A stretch of DNA of 64,000 nt, from positions 471,472-535,471 of the forward strand of contig CAJNDS010002189.1 of assembly GCA_905221605.1 (NCBI GenBank), in the 5' to 3' direction. Positions 1 to 12,000 of this stretch are shown in pieces. The notes beneath the pieces are model-generated. The model ran no database searches. It was not told the origin of the DNA and saw only the letters and a program-made list of their open reading frames with translations. Position 1 is the first letter of the stretch. Each line of letters starts with the position of its first letter. A program made the translations under genes and the position numbers. This stretch comes from Symbiodinium natans (Eukaryota; Sar; Dinophyceae; Suessiales; Symbiodiniaceae).

Positions 1-625
1 TTGGGGACTTGGTTTTGGTTGTTCAGGTTGATTGGTTGATCAATGAGGGGTTTTGTAGGTTGAGGTCGGAGTTGGGGACTCAAATCGCGGGCCCTACTCA
101 CTGTACTGGCCTCTCTATTGCGGACCCCGCGGTGGAACTACAGTTGTTCGGATTGGACACATGTTCACACGATTCGTCAAGGAGCCTGACCAGAACCTCC
201 AAACTACGAAGCCCCAATGTAAACCGCCCCCACTCCCCCCCCACCCCCCAGCCCGCCCGCCCCTCCCCGAAACTTAGAACCCTAAAACCCTAAGGCCTGC
301 AAACCTTAAATCCGAAACTCCAATCCCTTCATCCCGAAACCTGAAACTCCAATCCCCGGATCTGGGTGAGGTGGCCGAAGCACGTGGCAAGCCACAGCCT
401 CCTGGCTGCAACCGACTGCTGAAAGGATCAGGGGACTTAGTAAGCAGTTACTATTCAGGGTTTAGGGTTTAGTGTTTCAGGTTTAGGGTTTAGGGTTCAG
501 GGTTAGGGACTGAGTAAGTAGGGCTTTAACTAGTGCAACTACAGTTACAATTTCTTAAAACCCCAATTAGGGTACTTATAACCCTACTTACTAAGTCCCA
601 GATCCTCCAAGTGCGCCTTCAGTAG
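1..625. other. repeat-rich non-coding start of window
   Basis: No convincing gene. It holds scattered CCCTAAA/TTTAGGG-like units (about 285-355 and 455-510) and a hairpin-forming segment at about 505-609. That segment resembles, in the opposite orientation, the one near 63363-63475. The short stretch 361-450 is richer in GC and might be an exon, but it matches nothing I recognise. Confidence 0.5.
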
Positions 626-735
626 CTAGGATGCCCAGTGGTGCCCTTCTTCCCTTTGTGGAGGATTTAGGTTTATCTATAAACCCCTGTGAGTCAAAAA
701 GGGCTTCTTAATCCTAGGTTACTGGGCAACCTAGG
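626..735. repeat. hairpin element family A, copy 1
   Basis: About 110 bp with terminal inverted repeats: CTAGGATGCCCAGT at the left end and ACTGGGCAACCTAG at the right end. A second copy lies at 6744-6860. It has no coding capacity, so it looks like a MITE-type or foldback element. Confidence 0.7.
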
Positions 736-912
736 TAGGGGTTCGGATTTAGGGTACGATTTGTCCCTCAACCCCCCCAGTAGAACTGCTATATACATTT
801 GCTCTTGGTTTACACGTCCCTTTTCTGGGCAGGGGAGACACCTTCTACCTGCAGAACACCCTGCTCCACCGCGAGGCCCAGTGTGCGTGTGCAGCATGTG
901 CTTGTGCGTGCG

Positions 913-913
<1 letters not shown>

Positions 914-949
<36 letters not shown>
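914..949. repeat. poly-G run
   Basis: An uninterrupted G run of about 36 bases, followed by GGGC-rich units. Runs this long are unstable, so the true length may differ from that shown. Confidence 0.8.
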
Positions 950-1059
950 CGGGCGGGCGATCGGCGGGCGGGCGGCGGGCGGGCGGGCGGCCGAGCGGGC
1001 GAGCGGGCGAGCGTTGGTGCCGTGGGAGTGTGTGGCGCGCGCAGCGCAGCGACCGCTGG

Positions 1060-1094
<35 letters not shown>

Positions 1095-1108
1095 TGGTGT
1101 GTGGTGTG

Positions 1109-1139
<31 letters not shown>

Positions 1140-1243
1140 TGTGTGTGTGTGGTGTGTGTGTGTGTGTGGTGTGTGTGTGTTTGGGCGTGTGTGTTTGGGT
1201 GTGTGTGTTTGGGTGTGTGTGTTTGGGTGTGTGTGTGTGTAGT

Positions 1244-1314
<71 letters not shown>

Positions 1315-1905
1315 GGTGTGCGTGTTGGTGTGTGTTTGCGTGTTTGTGTGTTTGTGTTTTTGTGTGTTCTTGTGTGTTTGTGCGTTTGTGTGTGTGTGTG
1401 TTTTGTGTGTGTGTGTGTGTTTGGTTATGTGTGTTGGTGTGTTTGTTGTGTGGTGTGTGTGTGTGTGTGTGTTGGGTTGTGTGTGGTGTGGTGTGTGGTG
1501 TGTGGTGTGTGGTGTGGTGTGGTGTGTGGTGTGTGGTGTGTGGTGTGTGTGGTGTGTGTGGTGTGTGTGGTGTGTGTGGTGTGTGTGGTGTGTGTGGTGT
1601 GTGTGGTGTGTGTGGTGTGTGTGGTGTGTGTGGTGTGTGTGGTGTGTGTGGTGTGTGTGGTGTGTGTAGTGTGTGTGGTGTGTGTGGTGTGTGTGGTGTG
1701 TGTGGTGTGTGTGGTGTGTGTGGTGTGTGTGGTGTGTGTGGTGTGTGTGGTGTGTGTGGTGTGTGTGGTGTGTGTGGTGTGTGTGGTGTGTGTGGTGTGT
1801 GCGTGGTGTGTGTGGTGTGTGTGTGGTGTGTGTGGTGTGTGTGGTGTGTGTGGTGTGTGTGGTGTGTGTGGTGTGTGTGGTGCGTGCGGTGTGTGCGGTG
1901 TGTGC

Positions 1906-1981
<76 letters not shown>

Positions 1982-2005
1982 TGTGTGTGTGTGTGTGTGT
2001 GTCGT
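1060..2005. repeat. GT microsatellite with GTGTGTGG higher-order units
   Basis: Nearly 950 bases of GT/TG repeats. The core (about 1480-1900) is a regular 8-base unit, GTGTGTGG, repeated tens of times, flanked by pure (GT)n tracts. Long open frames here on both strands (Cys/Val or His/Thr repeats) come from the repeat and are not genes. Confidence 0.95.
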
Positions 2006-2194
2006 GCGGGAAGTGGCACTAGCTGCGCAACTCTGTTTCGGTGCATCTGCAAAGGGGTAGGTTTTTCCGACTCTTAAAACGCCTCTGAACAGAGCTTTCA
2101 AGAAATCGATTTCGCGCGACGGCGCATCGAGTCAGGACACTGCTCCTGGGCCGCCCCTGCCGGCCGGGCCACACAGCCATCTCATGCGGGTTCT

Positions 2195-2380
2195 GAGGTT
2201 TAGGGTTTACGGGTTCAGGGTTCAGGGTTTAAGGTTTAGGGTTTAGGGTTTAGGGTTTAGGGTTTAGGGTTTAGGGTTTAGGGGCTCAGGGCTTAGGGGC
2301 TTAGGGGTTTAGGGGTTTAGGGTTTACGGGTTTAGGGGTTTAGGGTTCAGGGGTTTAGCGGTTTGGGGTTTTGGGGCTTA
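2195..2380. repeat. TTTAGGG-type array
   Basis: Plant/dinoflagellate-type telomere repeat TTTAGGG, perfect at about 2228-2282, with variant units (TTTAGGGG, TTCAGGG) on both sides. Confidence 0.9.
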
Positions 2381-2647
2381 GGGTCAAGAAGCGACATGCA
2401 AGGGAGAACTTGAGGCCCACAAAAGCTGCAGCGAGGCGCAGTTCTCCAGGTCCTTGATAAATCCCTCAGCAACCCCTAAACCCCAACCCCCAAAAGCAAG
2501 CAACTTAACAGTCCCAAAGCGCCCCCCCCATCGCGTTGGCTTGGCAAAGTCCAGCAGAGATGTTCTTAAAGCCCTCAACCCTGAACCTTGAACCCTAAAC
2601 CCTGAACCCTAAACTACCCTAAACCCTGAACCCTAAACTTTCCTCAG

Positions 2648-2710
2648 CGAATGCTCGGAAGTTCGAGGAGTCCATTGACAGGGTAGCCCTTGCTGGGCTG
2701 GATCAGACCT
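2648..2710 (+). CDS. possible exon, unassigned
   Basis: After CTCAG there is an open stretch reading NARKFEESIDRVALAGLDQT and then a stop. It is exon-like in composition and has an AG acceptor, but I recognise no family. It could belong to the gene that continues with TPR-like exons. Confidence 0.3.
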
Positions 2711-2779
2711 GAAGACGCTTACGCAAACTCAATCCCCATGAATCTCCATGATATATCTCCCGAGAAGCCCCGACATCCT

Positions 2780-3408
2780 AAGGGTTTAGGGTTCGGGTTT
2801 AGGGTTTGGGGTTTGGGGTTTGGGGTTTGGGGTTTGGGGTTTGGGGTTTGGGGTTTGGGGTTTGGGGTTTGGGGTTTGGGGTTTGGGGTTTGGGGTTTGT
2901 GGTTTGGGGTTTGGGGTTTGGGGTTTGGGGTTTGGGGTTTGGGTTTGGGTTTGGGGTTTGGGGTTGGGGTTTGGGGTTTGGGGTTTTGGGGTTTTGGGGT
3001 TTGTCGCGTTTGGGGTTTGGGGTTTGGGGTGCGTTTTGGGTTGGGGGTTTGGGGTTTGGGTTTGGGTTTTGGGGTTTGGGGGTTTGGGGTTTGGGGTTTG
3101 GGTATTTGGGGTGTGCGGTTCCTTGGGGTTTGGGGTTTTGGGTTTGGGGTCTGGGGGTCTGGGGGTTTGGGGAGTTTGGGGTTTGGGGTTTGGGTTTAGG
3201 GTTTAGGGTTTAGGGTTTAGGGTTTGGGGTTTGGGGTTTGGGGTTTGGGGTTTGGGGTTTGGGGTTGGGGTTTGGGGTTGGGGGTTGGGGGTTTGGGGTT
3301 TGGGGTTTGCGGTTTGGGGTTTGGGGTTTGGGGTTTGGGGTTTGGGGTTTGGGGTTTGGGGTTTGGGGTTTGGGGTTTGGGGTTTGGGGTTTGGGGTTTG
3401 GGGTTAAT
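2780..3408. repeat. TTTGGGG array
   Basis: More than 600 bases of the 7-base unit TTTGGGG, a G-rich variant of the telomere repeat. Imperfect units lie in the middle (about 2990-3185) and a short TTTAGGG block at 3193-3220. Gly/Leu/Phe/Trp-rich frames here are repeat artefacts. Confidence 0.95.
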
Positions 3409-3576
3409 CTTAAGCCCCTGTAAACCCGATCCTCTTAAGCCCAAGCCCCACCCCAAACAAAAAACATGGATGGCACCCAAACCCCAAGCCTTAAACTCCA
3501 AACCCTAAACCCGAAACCCCAAACCACTAAGGTCGGAGGCTTCGGCACCAAATGTGGTCGCGAGGCATCGGCTGCA

Positions 3577-3730
3577 GGGTTTATAGGGTTTTGGGGAGGA
3601 CCCTCCTTGCTTTGGGGTTTGAGGTTTGGGGTTTCCGGTTTGGGGTGTAGGGTAGGGTTTATAGGGTTTTGGGGAGGACCCTCCTTGCTTTGGGGTTTGA
3701 GGTTTGGGGTTTCCGGTTTGGGGTGTAGGG
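3577..3730. repeat. 75-bp tandem duplication
   Basis: The segment starting GGGTTTATAGGGTTTTGGGG and ending TTTGGGGTGTAG occurs twice in direct tandem, apparently without differences, so it is recent. It follows a small exon-like piece reading VGGFGTKCGREASAAG. Confidence 0.8.
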
Positions 3731-4383
3731 TTTGAGGTTTAGGGTTTGGGGTTTAGGGTTTAGAGTTTCTACGCAGTTGTTCTTCTGTTGTGAGTGATGC
3801 AGTTGTCTCGCGCCCCTAGGCCCCTAAACCCTTTTTTCCTACCCTCAACTCTAATGCCCTAAGCCCCAAACCACAGGCTGTCATGTCACGGGCTTCGGGT
3901 TTAGGGTCAAGGGTTCGGGCATCCACTGCCCTGAAGTTAGCCCTCAGCGCCAAACGCTCAGCTCTGGTGCGCTTCGCTGTCTAGGCTACCTCAATGACTC
4001 AAGTCATCATGCTCGTTCTTAGATCTTCCTCTACGTGTTAGCAGGTCATATTCTAGAGCTGACCGCAAACACGCGTGTAGCATGACAACATGTTGCTGAT
4101 GCAAGATCTGGTGCAATGGCTCGAATCGCCTGACGCGACAGATGACGACCAAAGCACCATCGACAGCGCATGGTCTCTGCTTCGGAGAGCCTAGGATTCG
4201 AGAATCATGTGTGAACGGTTGACCCTGCACCTAAACCCTAAGCCCGAAAACCTGAACCGTAAACCCAACCTTGCAAGAAACCGAGGAGCATGGAGCCACA
4301 AGAAGGCCGGAAATGGCCTTGTTGCGGGGAAGCCGGCTGACGCAGCAGAGCAGTGCCTGGTCCTCACTTCGGGTCTCTACCGA

Positions 4384-4478
4384 GGTTTAGGTGGTGGTTT
4401 AGGGTTTAGGGTTTAGGGTTTAGGGTTTAGGGTTTAGGGTTTAGTGTTTAGGGTTTAGGGTTTAGGGTTTAGGGATTG
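4384..4478. repeat. TTTAGGG array
   Basis: About 13 near-perfect TTTAGGG units, ending in an inverted CCCTAAA block at 4481-4501. The two halves could pair as a hairpin. Confidence 0.9.
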
Positions 4479-4865
4479 TAAACCCTAAACCCTAAACCCT
4501 GAGGAACTGTGCTTTATACTGGTTATGAGTTGGTCGTTTCAAATCTTAAGGGCATACTTGAAACATGCGATGCTCATTCTGATGTTTGGTGTGTACAGGC
4601 TTAGGTTCTCTAAACCCGCAAAAATTCTAAGCCCGAAACCCACCCTGTGTACCTTGAGAAAGGGGCATGTATCAATCAAGGTATCTCTTGTTCTTGTGTG
4701 CATCTACTTTTTATGGTGAGATGTGGGTTACTCTCGTAAGGGGCCCTGAAACCCCAATGTCCCGAACCTATATGCCTTAAAACATAACGCTATACCAACG
4801 AAGAGGGTACATGCCACATCCGTTTTAGGAGCTTAGGTACGGGTTTAGGGTTTATTGAGGGTTAA

Positions 4866-5011
4866 AAGGAGGGACCCCTAGAAGGGACCCTTAATCTTAA
4901 TTCCCCTATATAAGCCTATATATACCTTATATCGTCCCTATATACTGACGTAGCCCCTAAATAGCCCCCAAATAACCCCTAACGTCCCTTATAAGGGTCC
5001 CTCCTTTAGTC
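4866..5011. repeat. hairpin element with AAAGGAGGGACCC termini
   Basis: The left arm AAAGGAGGGACCCCT is mirrored by AGGGTCCCTCCTTTA at the right. The interior of about 115 bases is AT-rich. It resembles a small foldback/MITE-like element; only one copy was noticed. Confidence 0.6.
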
Positions 5012-5110
5012 CCAAGAGTAGGGTTTAGGGCTTCTAGGGGCCAGGGTTTATGGTTTAGGGTTTAGGGTTTAGGGTTTAGGGTCTAGGGTTTAGGGTTTGA
5101 GGGTGCGAAG

Positions 5111-5186
5111 GTACTCGCTGGGGCTGCGCTGCGTTGCCAGAGCTGCCAAACTCTTTGCCTTGGAAGCGCAACAAGGGCGCTTTGGA
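5111..5186 (+). CDS. possible TPR-like exon
   Basis: After GAAG the frame reads YSLGLRCVARAAKLFALE and continues AQQGRFG. This is an Ala/Leu helix pattern compatible with a tetratricopeptide helix. Its end is duplicated about 84 bases downstream across a TTTAGGG run. It is placed with the TPR-like exons that follow because of strand and style only. Confidence 0.35.
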
Positions 5187-5972
5187 GAAACATTGTGGGG
5201 CCTTAGGGTTTAGGGCTTAAGGGTCCAGGGTTTAGGGGTTTAGGGTTTAGGGTTTTAGGGGCGCTCTGGAGGAACATTCTGGGGCTTTGGGGGCTTGTGG
5301 GCTTTAGGGTTTCAGGGTTTAGGGTTTGTGGGCCTTGGGGTTTAGGGGTTTAGGGTTTGAGGGTTAGAGTTTAGAATTTAGTGTTTAGGGTTTGAGGGTT
5401 TGACGGTTAGAGTTTAGGGATTGTGGATTTAGGGTTTTGTGGTTTGAGGGCTGATCAGTTTAACATTCGCCGTTTGAGTCCCTCTGCCCGGATCTTCACA
5501 ATGCCTTTGCGATGACTGTGTCCCAAGACCAAGGCAATCGGACCCCTTCGAGCACAGGGATTTCGAAACGGCTGCGAAGCTCGTGGAAGGTGCCGAGCCT
5601 GTGGTCCTGGGAATTGTTAATTGATAACCCCTGGACCCTATCTCCTTTGAACTATTCTGCATGCCAAGATATGTTGCACTGCTTCCCAGCGACCTCCTCA
5701 AGCTTTGACGCACCTCGTATCAGATACCCATCGCACCCCCCTAAGCACTAACTTCCCCCCCTCCCCCCTCAGGCCTAAACGCCCCAAAACCTCTTAAAGC
5801 ATCCTGAAACCCAGATAGCTCCCCAAAGCTCTGCGGCCCTGAGGTCCCGGAAGCAGTTTGGGGTTTGTAGGGTTTGGGGTTTGGGGTTTAGGTATGCTAA
5901 ACCCTAAACCCTAAACCCTAAACCTTAAACCCGAAACCCTAAACCCACAAAGCCGAAGCCCTTCTCCTCCAG

Positions 5973-6044
5973 GTGCCCTGCATCGTAACCTCAGCCTCGT
6001 GACGCAGCAGCAGGGCCAGTTCGAAGCAGCTGCCACTTTGTTCG
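5973..6044 (+). CDS. TPR exon a
   Basis: After CTCCAG the frame reads ALHRNLSLVTQQQGQFEAAA and then TLF. This is the classic helix-turn-helix of a tetratricopeptide repeat of the FKBP/AIP kind (NLxxxxxxxGxxxxA). The donor is probably GATGGT at 6045 (phase 0), or GTGTGT at 6048. It is preceded by a CCCTAAA block and followed by TTTAGGG-like units. Confidence 0.6.
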
Positions 6045-9000
6045 ATGGTGTGTGGATTTCCGAGTTTAGGGTTCAGGCTTCAGGGTTTCTGAGTCTAGGG
6101 TTCAGGCTTTAGGGTGTCTGAGTTTAGGGTTTAGGGTTGAGGGTCTAGGGTTAGGGTGTAGGGTTGCCCGCCTTGTTGACGTTTGCTCTCGAGTTGCAGG
6201 TCTTTGCAGGGAGGGAAGGGTCAATTTCGGGCGGGGGGGGGGGGGGGGGGGGGGTGGAATTCTAATTCCGACCTAAGATGGGTGAGAAGTGAAGCGGTGT
6301 GGCTTCTTAGGGTTTAGGGCTCAGGGATTAGGGTTTTTGGGCTTCTAGGGTTCGAGAAAGCGCCATGATGTTGAAAGCAACGCCTGCTTCATCCCTTCCT
6401 AGTCCCTCAAAGTAGGCTTGCCTTCGCCTTGGAGCACTGGCCTAACCCTACACCCTAAACTGAAGAAACAAAAAGCCAGACTTCACAAAGAAAACTCACC
6501 CCGAAACCCTAAACCCTCTTTGTTTTTGAGAATCCACGCTAAGGTCTGGCACGCCAATGCCTCTCTGGAGGCTGAGCCAGGCGACTGGGTTGGGGGTTTA
6601 GGGGTTAGGGTTTAGGGTTTAGGGTTTAGGGGAGTTCAGGCGGCTTTTGTTTGGCTCGTGCGAAGATGACGGTCCACCCGGCAGCTACAACGGCCTTACA
6701 CGCCTTGGAAGAGACAGCTCTTCTGTACGGCATGTCTCTTGATCTAGGATGCCCAGTAGTACCCTTATTCCCTTTTTGGGGGGTTTAGGTTCCCTTATAA
6801 ACTCCTTTAATTAAGCAAAAAAGGGCACCCTTTTTAAGCCTAGGTTACTGGGCAGCCTAGTGATTCTTCAAAGACTGAATTGCTGGCAAGCCCCACAGAC
6901 CGCCGACCTAGCCTAATTTTGCTTCGCCGCTACCAACCACATTACGCGTCAAGTGCTGATAGGGCCATTATAGGGTCCGTGATCTCCCGAAACAGCCTTC
7001 CGACATAGGGCAGGAGTGGCCGAAGAAGCAGAAATGAACTTCGTTTACTGTAGAATCGTCCTGTTCCACAATGCAAGAAATCATGGTTTTTCAGCCTATT
7101 CTCATATCGACCCTCATTTACGGACTTGATGGCCAAACGCTTATGCTTACATAGTGCCTAAATATCTGCCGCAGCAAACTGACGCCTGGTTCATACGTTC
7201 TTGCGTAGGGTCGTAGGGCATAACAGCTTTCTACTACTCGAGAGTCTCCAAAACGCAAAGAGGTGTAGTGGTTCCACGAGGAAACCCTTCGATACCCTCA
7301 ATCGTTTGTCACGCAACCATATGTCACGTAACATGCTCCAAGAAGTCTTCCTCCAGTCCCCTACTTGGAGGTTCCTGGGTAGTTTTATGTTTGCTTGTAA
7401 CTGTAATTCTAACCTTCTGGCACTGTATGTATAACCTTATTTAGGGTACTTGTGGCCCTACTTATAACTACCCGTGAGTCTCCAAATAAGGAACCGACCC
7501 GTCTCGTAGTTTCTTGTTCCCCGTTAAAAGATCGTACTTAACATCAGGGTGGTCGAAAGGCATTGAGGTTTCCACACAGGATAGAGCTCGCAACGAAGCG
7601 ATTTTTTGCCGCCGATTTGGGGATCAGACCATAGCGCCCTACATACACCAAGTTATACAAGACCCTAGGCAAAATCGGCGCCGAAGCGCACGCAGCAGTC
7701 GCGCGCAGGGCTCTGCAAAGAAAGCCTCCTGAACTCATAAACCCTAAGTTGGGATGTTCCGCCGCATACTAACAGCCCTTAATCGGGATTCTAGTATGCC
7801 CTTATTATCATCCCTATTCAGGTCTAGTATTATCATCCCTATGCAGGACTAGTGTAAGGGGGAGCATCCCAATTCCCAAGCCCTATGAGCCATACACTGC
7901 CTTGCAGGCAACCTCAAGTCGAGATATCGGCGTGCTGCGGCCTTGATGCACCTGAACCGTCGAGGCAACAGGGTTTAGGGTTTAGGGATGTTTAGGTTTA
8001 TGGTTTAGAGTTTAGGGGTGGGGAGAGGGTTTATGGTTTAGGGCTTCCAGGGGGTTAGAGGGGGTTTAAGGGTACGTAGAGAAGGTGGTCGGTTTCGGGA
8101 CACAGCTAGGGTATAGCTAGGGGGTCAACTTTTCGACCCCGAGGCCGTTTTAGAAGTTCCGCTCCAGCTTCGTTTCTTCCGGCTTTGGGGTTGCCCTCCA
8201 CGGGCTCAAGCATCCCAAGTGATGTTGTCAGACCCTGTAAACCCTAAACGCTGCATGGGCGGCTGTCAAAATCATGGTCCCTTTTTGGATCCCTATTATA
8301 ATACGGCACCAAATATTTAGGGTACCCCAAAAGGGATCATAATTTTGACAACCACCCCAAATCCTAAACCCTAGACCCTATAAGCCCCTAAGCCCCTCTT
8401 GGCAGGTGAAGCAGAGGCCGACCTGAGGGCGATTCTGACCCAAGAGCCGAGAGGCTTGGCTGCTCACAGTTTTTTTCGGCCCCAAGGCCGCGACATTGGG
8501 ACTGGTTCAGGGCTTACCCAAAGGCTCCATGTACCCTTATAGTAGATACCTAGGCCTTAAAGTACCCTTATAGGAACCCCTTTAAGGCCTAGGTATCTAC
8601 TATATGGGTACATGGAGCCTTAGGCTTACAGGCTTCTTGTAGGACTTCGCATAAGGCGAAGAGGATCATGTTTAGAAACCAGCCAAAAAGACCCCAACTT
8701 CGAACTCGGCAGGCCCCTGAGACGCTTTCATATTTTCCCTCAGATTTAGGAATTGTTTTCAGAGGGCTTTAAGGGGCGTCCTAGCGCCCCTAAACCCTAA
8801 ACCTTAAGCCCTGTACCCGAAACCCTAAACCCTAAACCCTAAACCCTAAACCCTAAACCCTAAACCCTAAACCCTAAACCCTAAACCCTAAACCATCCCC
8901 ACTTAGGGGTTGGCCGAGGAAACGGCGATGCCCAGCGCCTGCTGCGGTGTGCCCGTAGCCCTGCGCCGGGCCAGGATTTAGGGTTTAGGGTTTTGGGTTT

Positions 9001-12000
9001 TGGGTTTAGGGTTTAGGGTTTAGGGTTTAGGGCTCTTTGCAAAGTAAGTTGCCCTTAACAGGGTACACTTCAGTGTAAATGACAGTTACTTGGTACATTC
9101 ATTCAGATATGGCTTATTTGGGCTTAGTTCAGTAGTTCTTACATAGAGGCTTGGAGTTCCAGACATTGTCTGGCTGGGTCGAACAAAGTTTGGGGTTTGA
9201 GATTCTAGGCTTTAAGGTATTGCGGGGTCTTGGGGCCTTTAGGGGTTCAGAGTTCTCAGGGCCTTTGGGGTTTAGAGCTCTGAGGCCGTTGAGGGTGTAA
9301 GAGAGCTGTGGTCATACAGCAGAGGTCCTGTGCCATGCTGTCAGGGCCGAGTCTTCCGACAGACGCATTCCCAAAGCATCCTGGGGTTTTCTTGAGAGGT
9401 TTCGCACAGTGGCGTAGCAGCATACACCCTAAACCTTCATTTATGTTCTTAGATCAGAGAAAGAATTCAACTACATACATAATGACTCTCTAGGCAAGCA
9501 AACCCCATACCTCTTCCTTCCGAAGGAGGAGACCGAGTCAGATGCTCCAAAAGCCTGTGGCTGCAGCGTTTGCCAGCTCTGGAAAGACCAGCTTCTGGGC
9601 AGCACCGCAGCCGAGCTACTGAGACTTGGAAAGCACTTCAGTAGGAAGGAGGGCCCTGAACTCAGCCACCACCCACGGCCCACCGCCCGGCACACACCAC
9701 ACACCACACGCTGCACATCACACACCAGACACCAGACGCCATACACCAACAGCAGCTGCACCGACGACGACGACGATGACGACGATGACGACAGAAGCAG
9801 CCGCGGCAGTGGCGGGAGGGGCAGCTGCAACATGGAACGTCTGTACAGAACAGGGAAGTGCCAACGAATGGATATTCCCGATAGGCTCATAGGCCCTCAA
9901 CCAACCTGTGCTTGTTGCAAAAGACCCCACATGCCTTGCAAGCAAGGAAATCAGGAGCCAAAGGGCTTCTCACCCGACGAGATGCGCAAGGTCGCACAGC
10001 TCTACACCTTGCAGTGTTGGAGCAAGAGGCCTGCCAAACATGTAGTCTTTGGGCTGCCAAACGGTGTAAGCTACAACAAAACGACAGAGTTTCGAGCGAG
10101 GGGTCGTTGTGGCGCCGGCTTCTTGTTTACTTGCACATCGTACTTCGGGGCGCTTCAAGTTTGGGCGCATGAGTCCTAGCACGGGTTTAGTGGAACTTTT
10201 CAGGGTCTTGTTGGCAGGAACACCCCCGGCTAAACCCTAAACCCTAAACCCTAAACCCTAAACCCTAAACCCTAAACCCTAAACCCTGCAGCCTAGCCCC
10301 GAGATACGAATGCTAAGTCCAATCGAAGCAAAGCCCTGTCCAGGAAGGCTATGAATGGGGCCTTACAAGCCCCCTAGTCAACCCTATAAGCTATGCCGAT
10401 ATGGGGATTTCCGAAATTAGGGGTACCTTTTTGGGTCCTTCTTGTAAGGGGATCCTATTTGGGGATCGATTTTGGTGGTGCCTCATTTCGTAAACCCCGG
10501 TATGTGGCAAGTACTGCAACTAAAAGTCCTAAGGCGCAGAAGAAAACCATCAGCCCAGCCCCACCGGCATAGCACTTGCAAGCCCCGTGTTTTTGGCGGG
10601 GCTTGAGAATGAGCCAGTTACCCGTGAACCTTCAAGCAGGACCCTGCAACGCTACGCTTCATACAGAACGAATATCAACAACTGCCCATGAACCTTCAAG
10701 GACCTCCCAAACCCTAGGCTCTAAACCCTAAACCCAAAACCCTAAACCCTAAACGATAAATCCAATCTGCAGGGCTCGACCGGGTCTTCCCCCCGCGGTA
10801 GGAATCGAGCTTCCAGGCACGCAAGCTCGCTTCGGATTTGGAGGTTTTGTTGCCCCGAACCCAAAACCCTTAGTGCCTAACCCCTGAAACCACAAGCCAG
10901 GGTTTCGGGACATTTTGTGTTTTCCCTTATTTGGGCTCAAGAGGATCATATTCAGGAGTTTTTTTTCAGAGGGTTGTAGTGGCCAACCTAATTATAGGGG
11001 TCGGAATAATTACTGATCGTGTTCCCTTATTTTGGTCCCTTCATAAATATACTATAAGAACCCCCGAAAACCCTATTGAAATTCTCAAGGCCCCTCCATT
11101 ACTCTAAACCCTATAAACCCTAAACCCTAAACCCTAAACCCTCTATGAGGACCCCATGGGGGCTTCCATGAGACTCTGCTCCTCTTGAGGTGCCCTGGGC
11201 TCGTGGAAGCACTGCTCGACGCCGGCGCAGAGGCTCCAACTCCGACGAGGGTTTAGGGTTTAGGGTTTAGGGTTTAGGGTTTAGGGTTTAGGGTCGTCGT
11301 TGCTTAGGGCTTATGGAACTGTACGCTGTCTCTTGTCTTTAAATCTACAAAAAGTAGATGCTCTCGCTAGCTCCGGTCATGTATATATGAATATTGGTAT
11401 GTTTCCTCAGGCCGTGCGATCGTCCTGTAGCCAGTTGAATTTGGTGCGTATCTTCACACATTGTGTGAAGATTGTGATTTGTGTCTGTCAGTCGGTCTGC
11501 CTGTCTGTGGCCTTGGTCAGGTGGAGCTTGCCGATGTGGACGAAAGGACCGACCACAGTCCGTTGCAGGCGTGCTGAAAGTGGGTGAAAGCTGCTTTATG
11601 ACTGCCGAATCCGAGAGCACCCTGTTGCATTCCCCACAAGGGACCTGCACCTTGTCTCCAGTTCAAGGGCAGGGTGGTCATTCTGGGTCGCGTGCATCAT
11701 GCAGGACGCCGCTGCACTTGGCGGCCGTTGAGGGAAGAACGCAGGCAAGCGTCAGAGCCCTCAGCCCAAAACCTAAACCCTAAACCCTAAACCCTAAACC
11801 CTAAACCCTAAAACCCTAAACACGAAACCCTAAACCCTAAGTTTTTGGGAAGGCTTTCTCTTCGAGACACGGGGCTTACATCCCAAGGTCTCGGGACTAA
11901 GAGGGTCCACAGGACGTGTGGTTACCAGCATGGGCTGCCTACGTGGCTGTTCATGGGTAGATGCTAGATTCTCATTGGCTCAGCGCGCACTTTATTCAGT

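Noticed and set aside
689-2101. Long open frames (up to about 450 codons) on both strands
   Set aside because: They are produced by the (GT)n and GTGTGTGG repeats, which lack stops in several frames; the composition is only Cys/Val/Gly or His/Thr.
2690-3508. Gly/Leu/Phe/Trp-rich and Pro/Lys/Asn-rich frames
   Set aside because: Translation of TTTGGGG/CCCCAAA units, open in every frame; not a protein signal.
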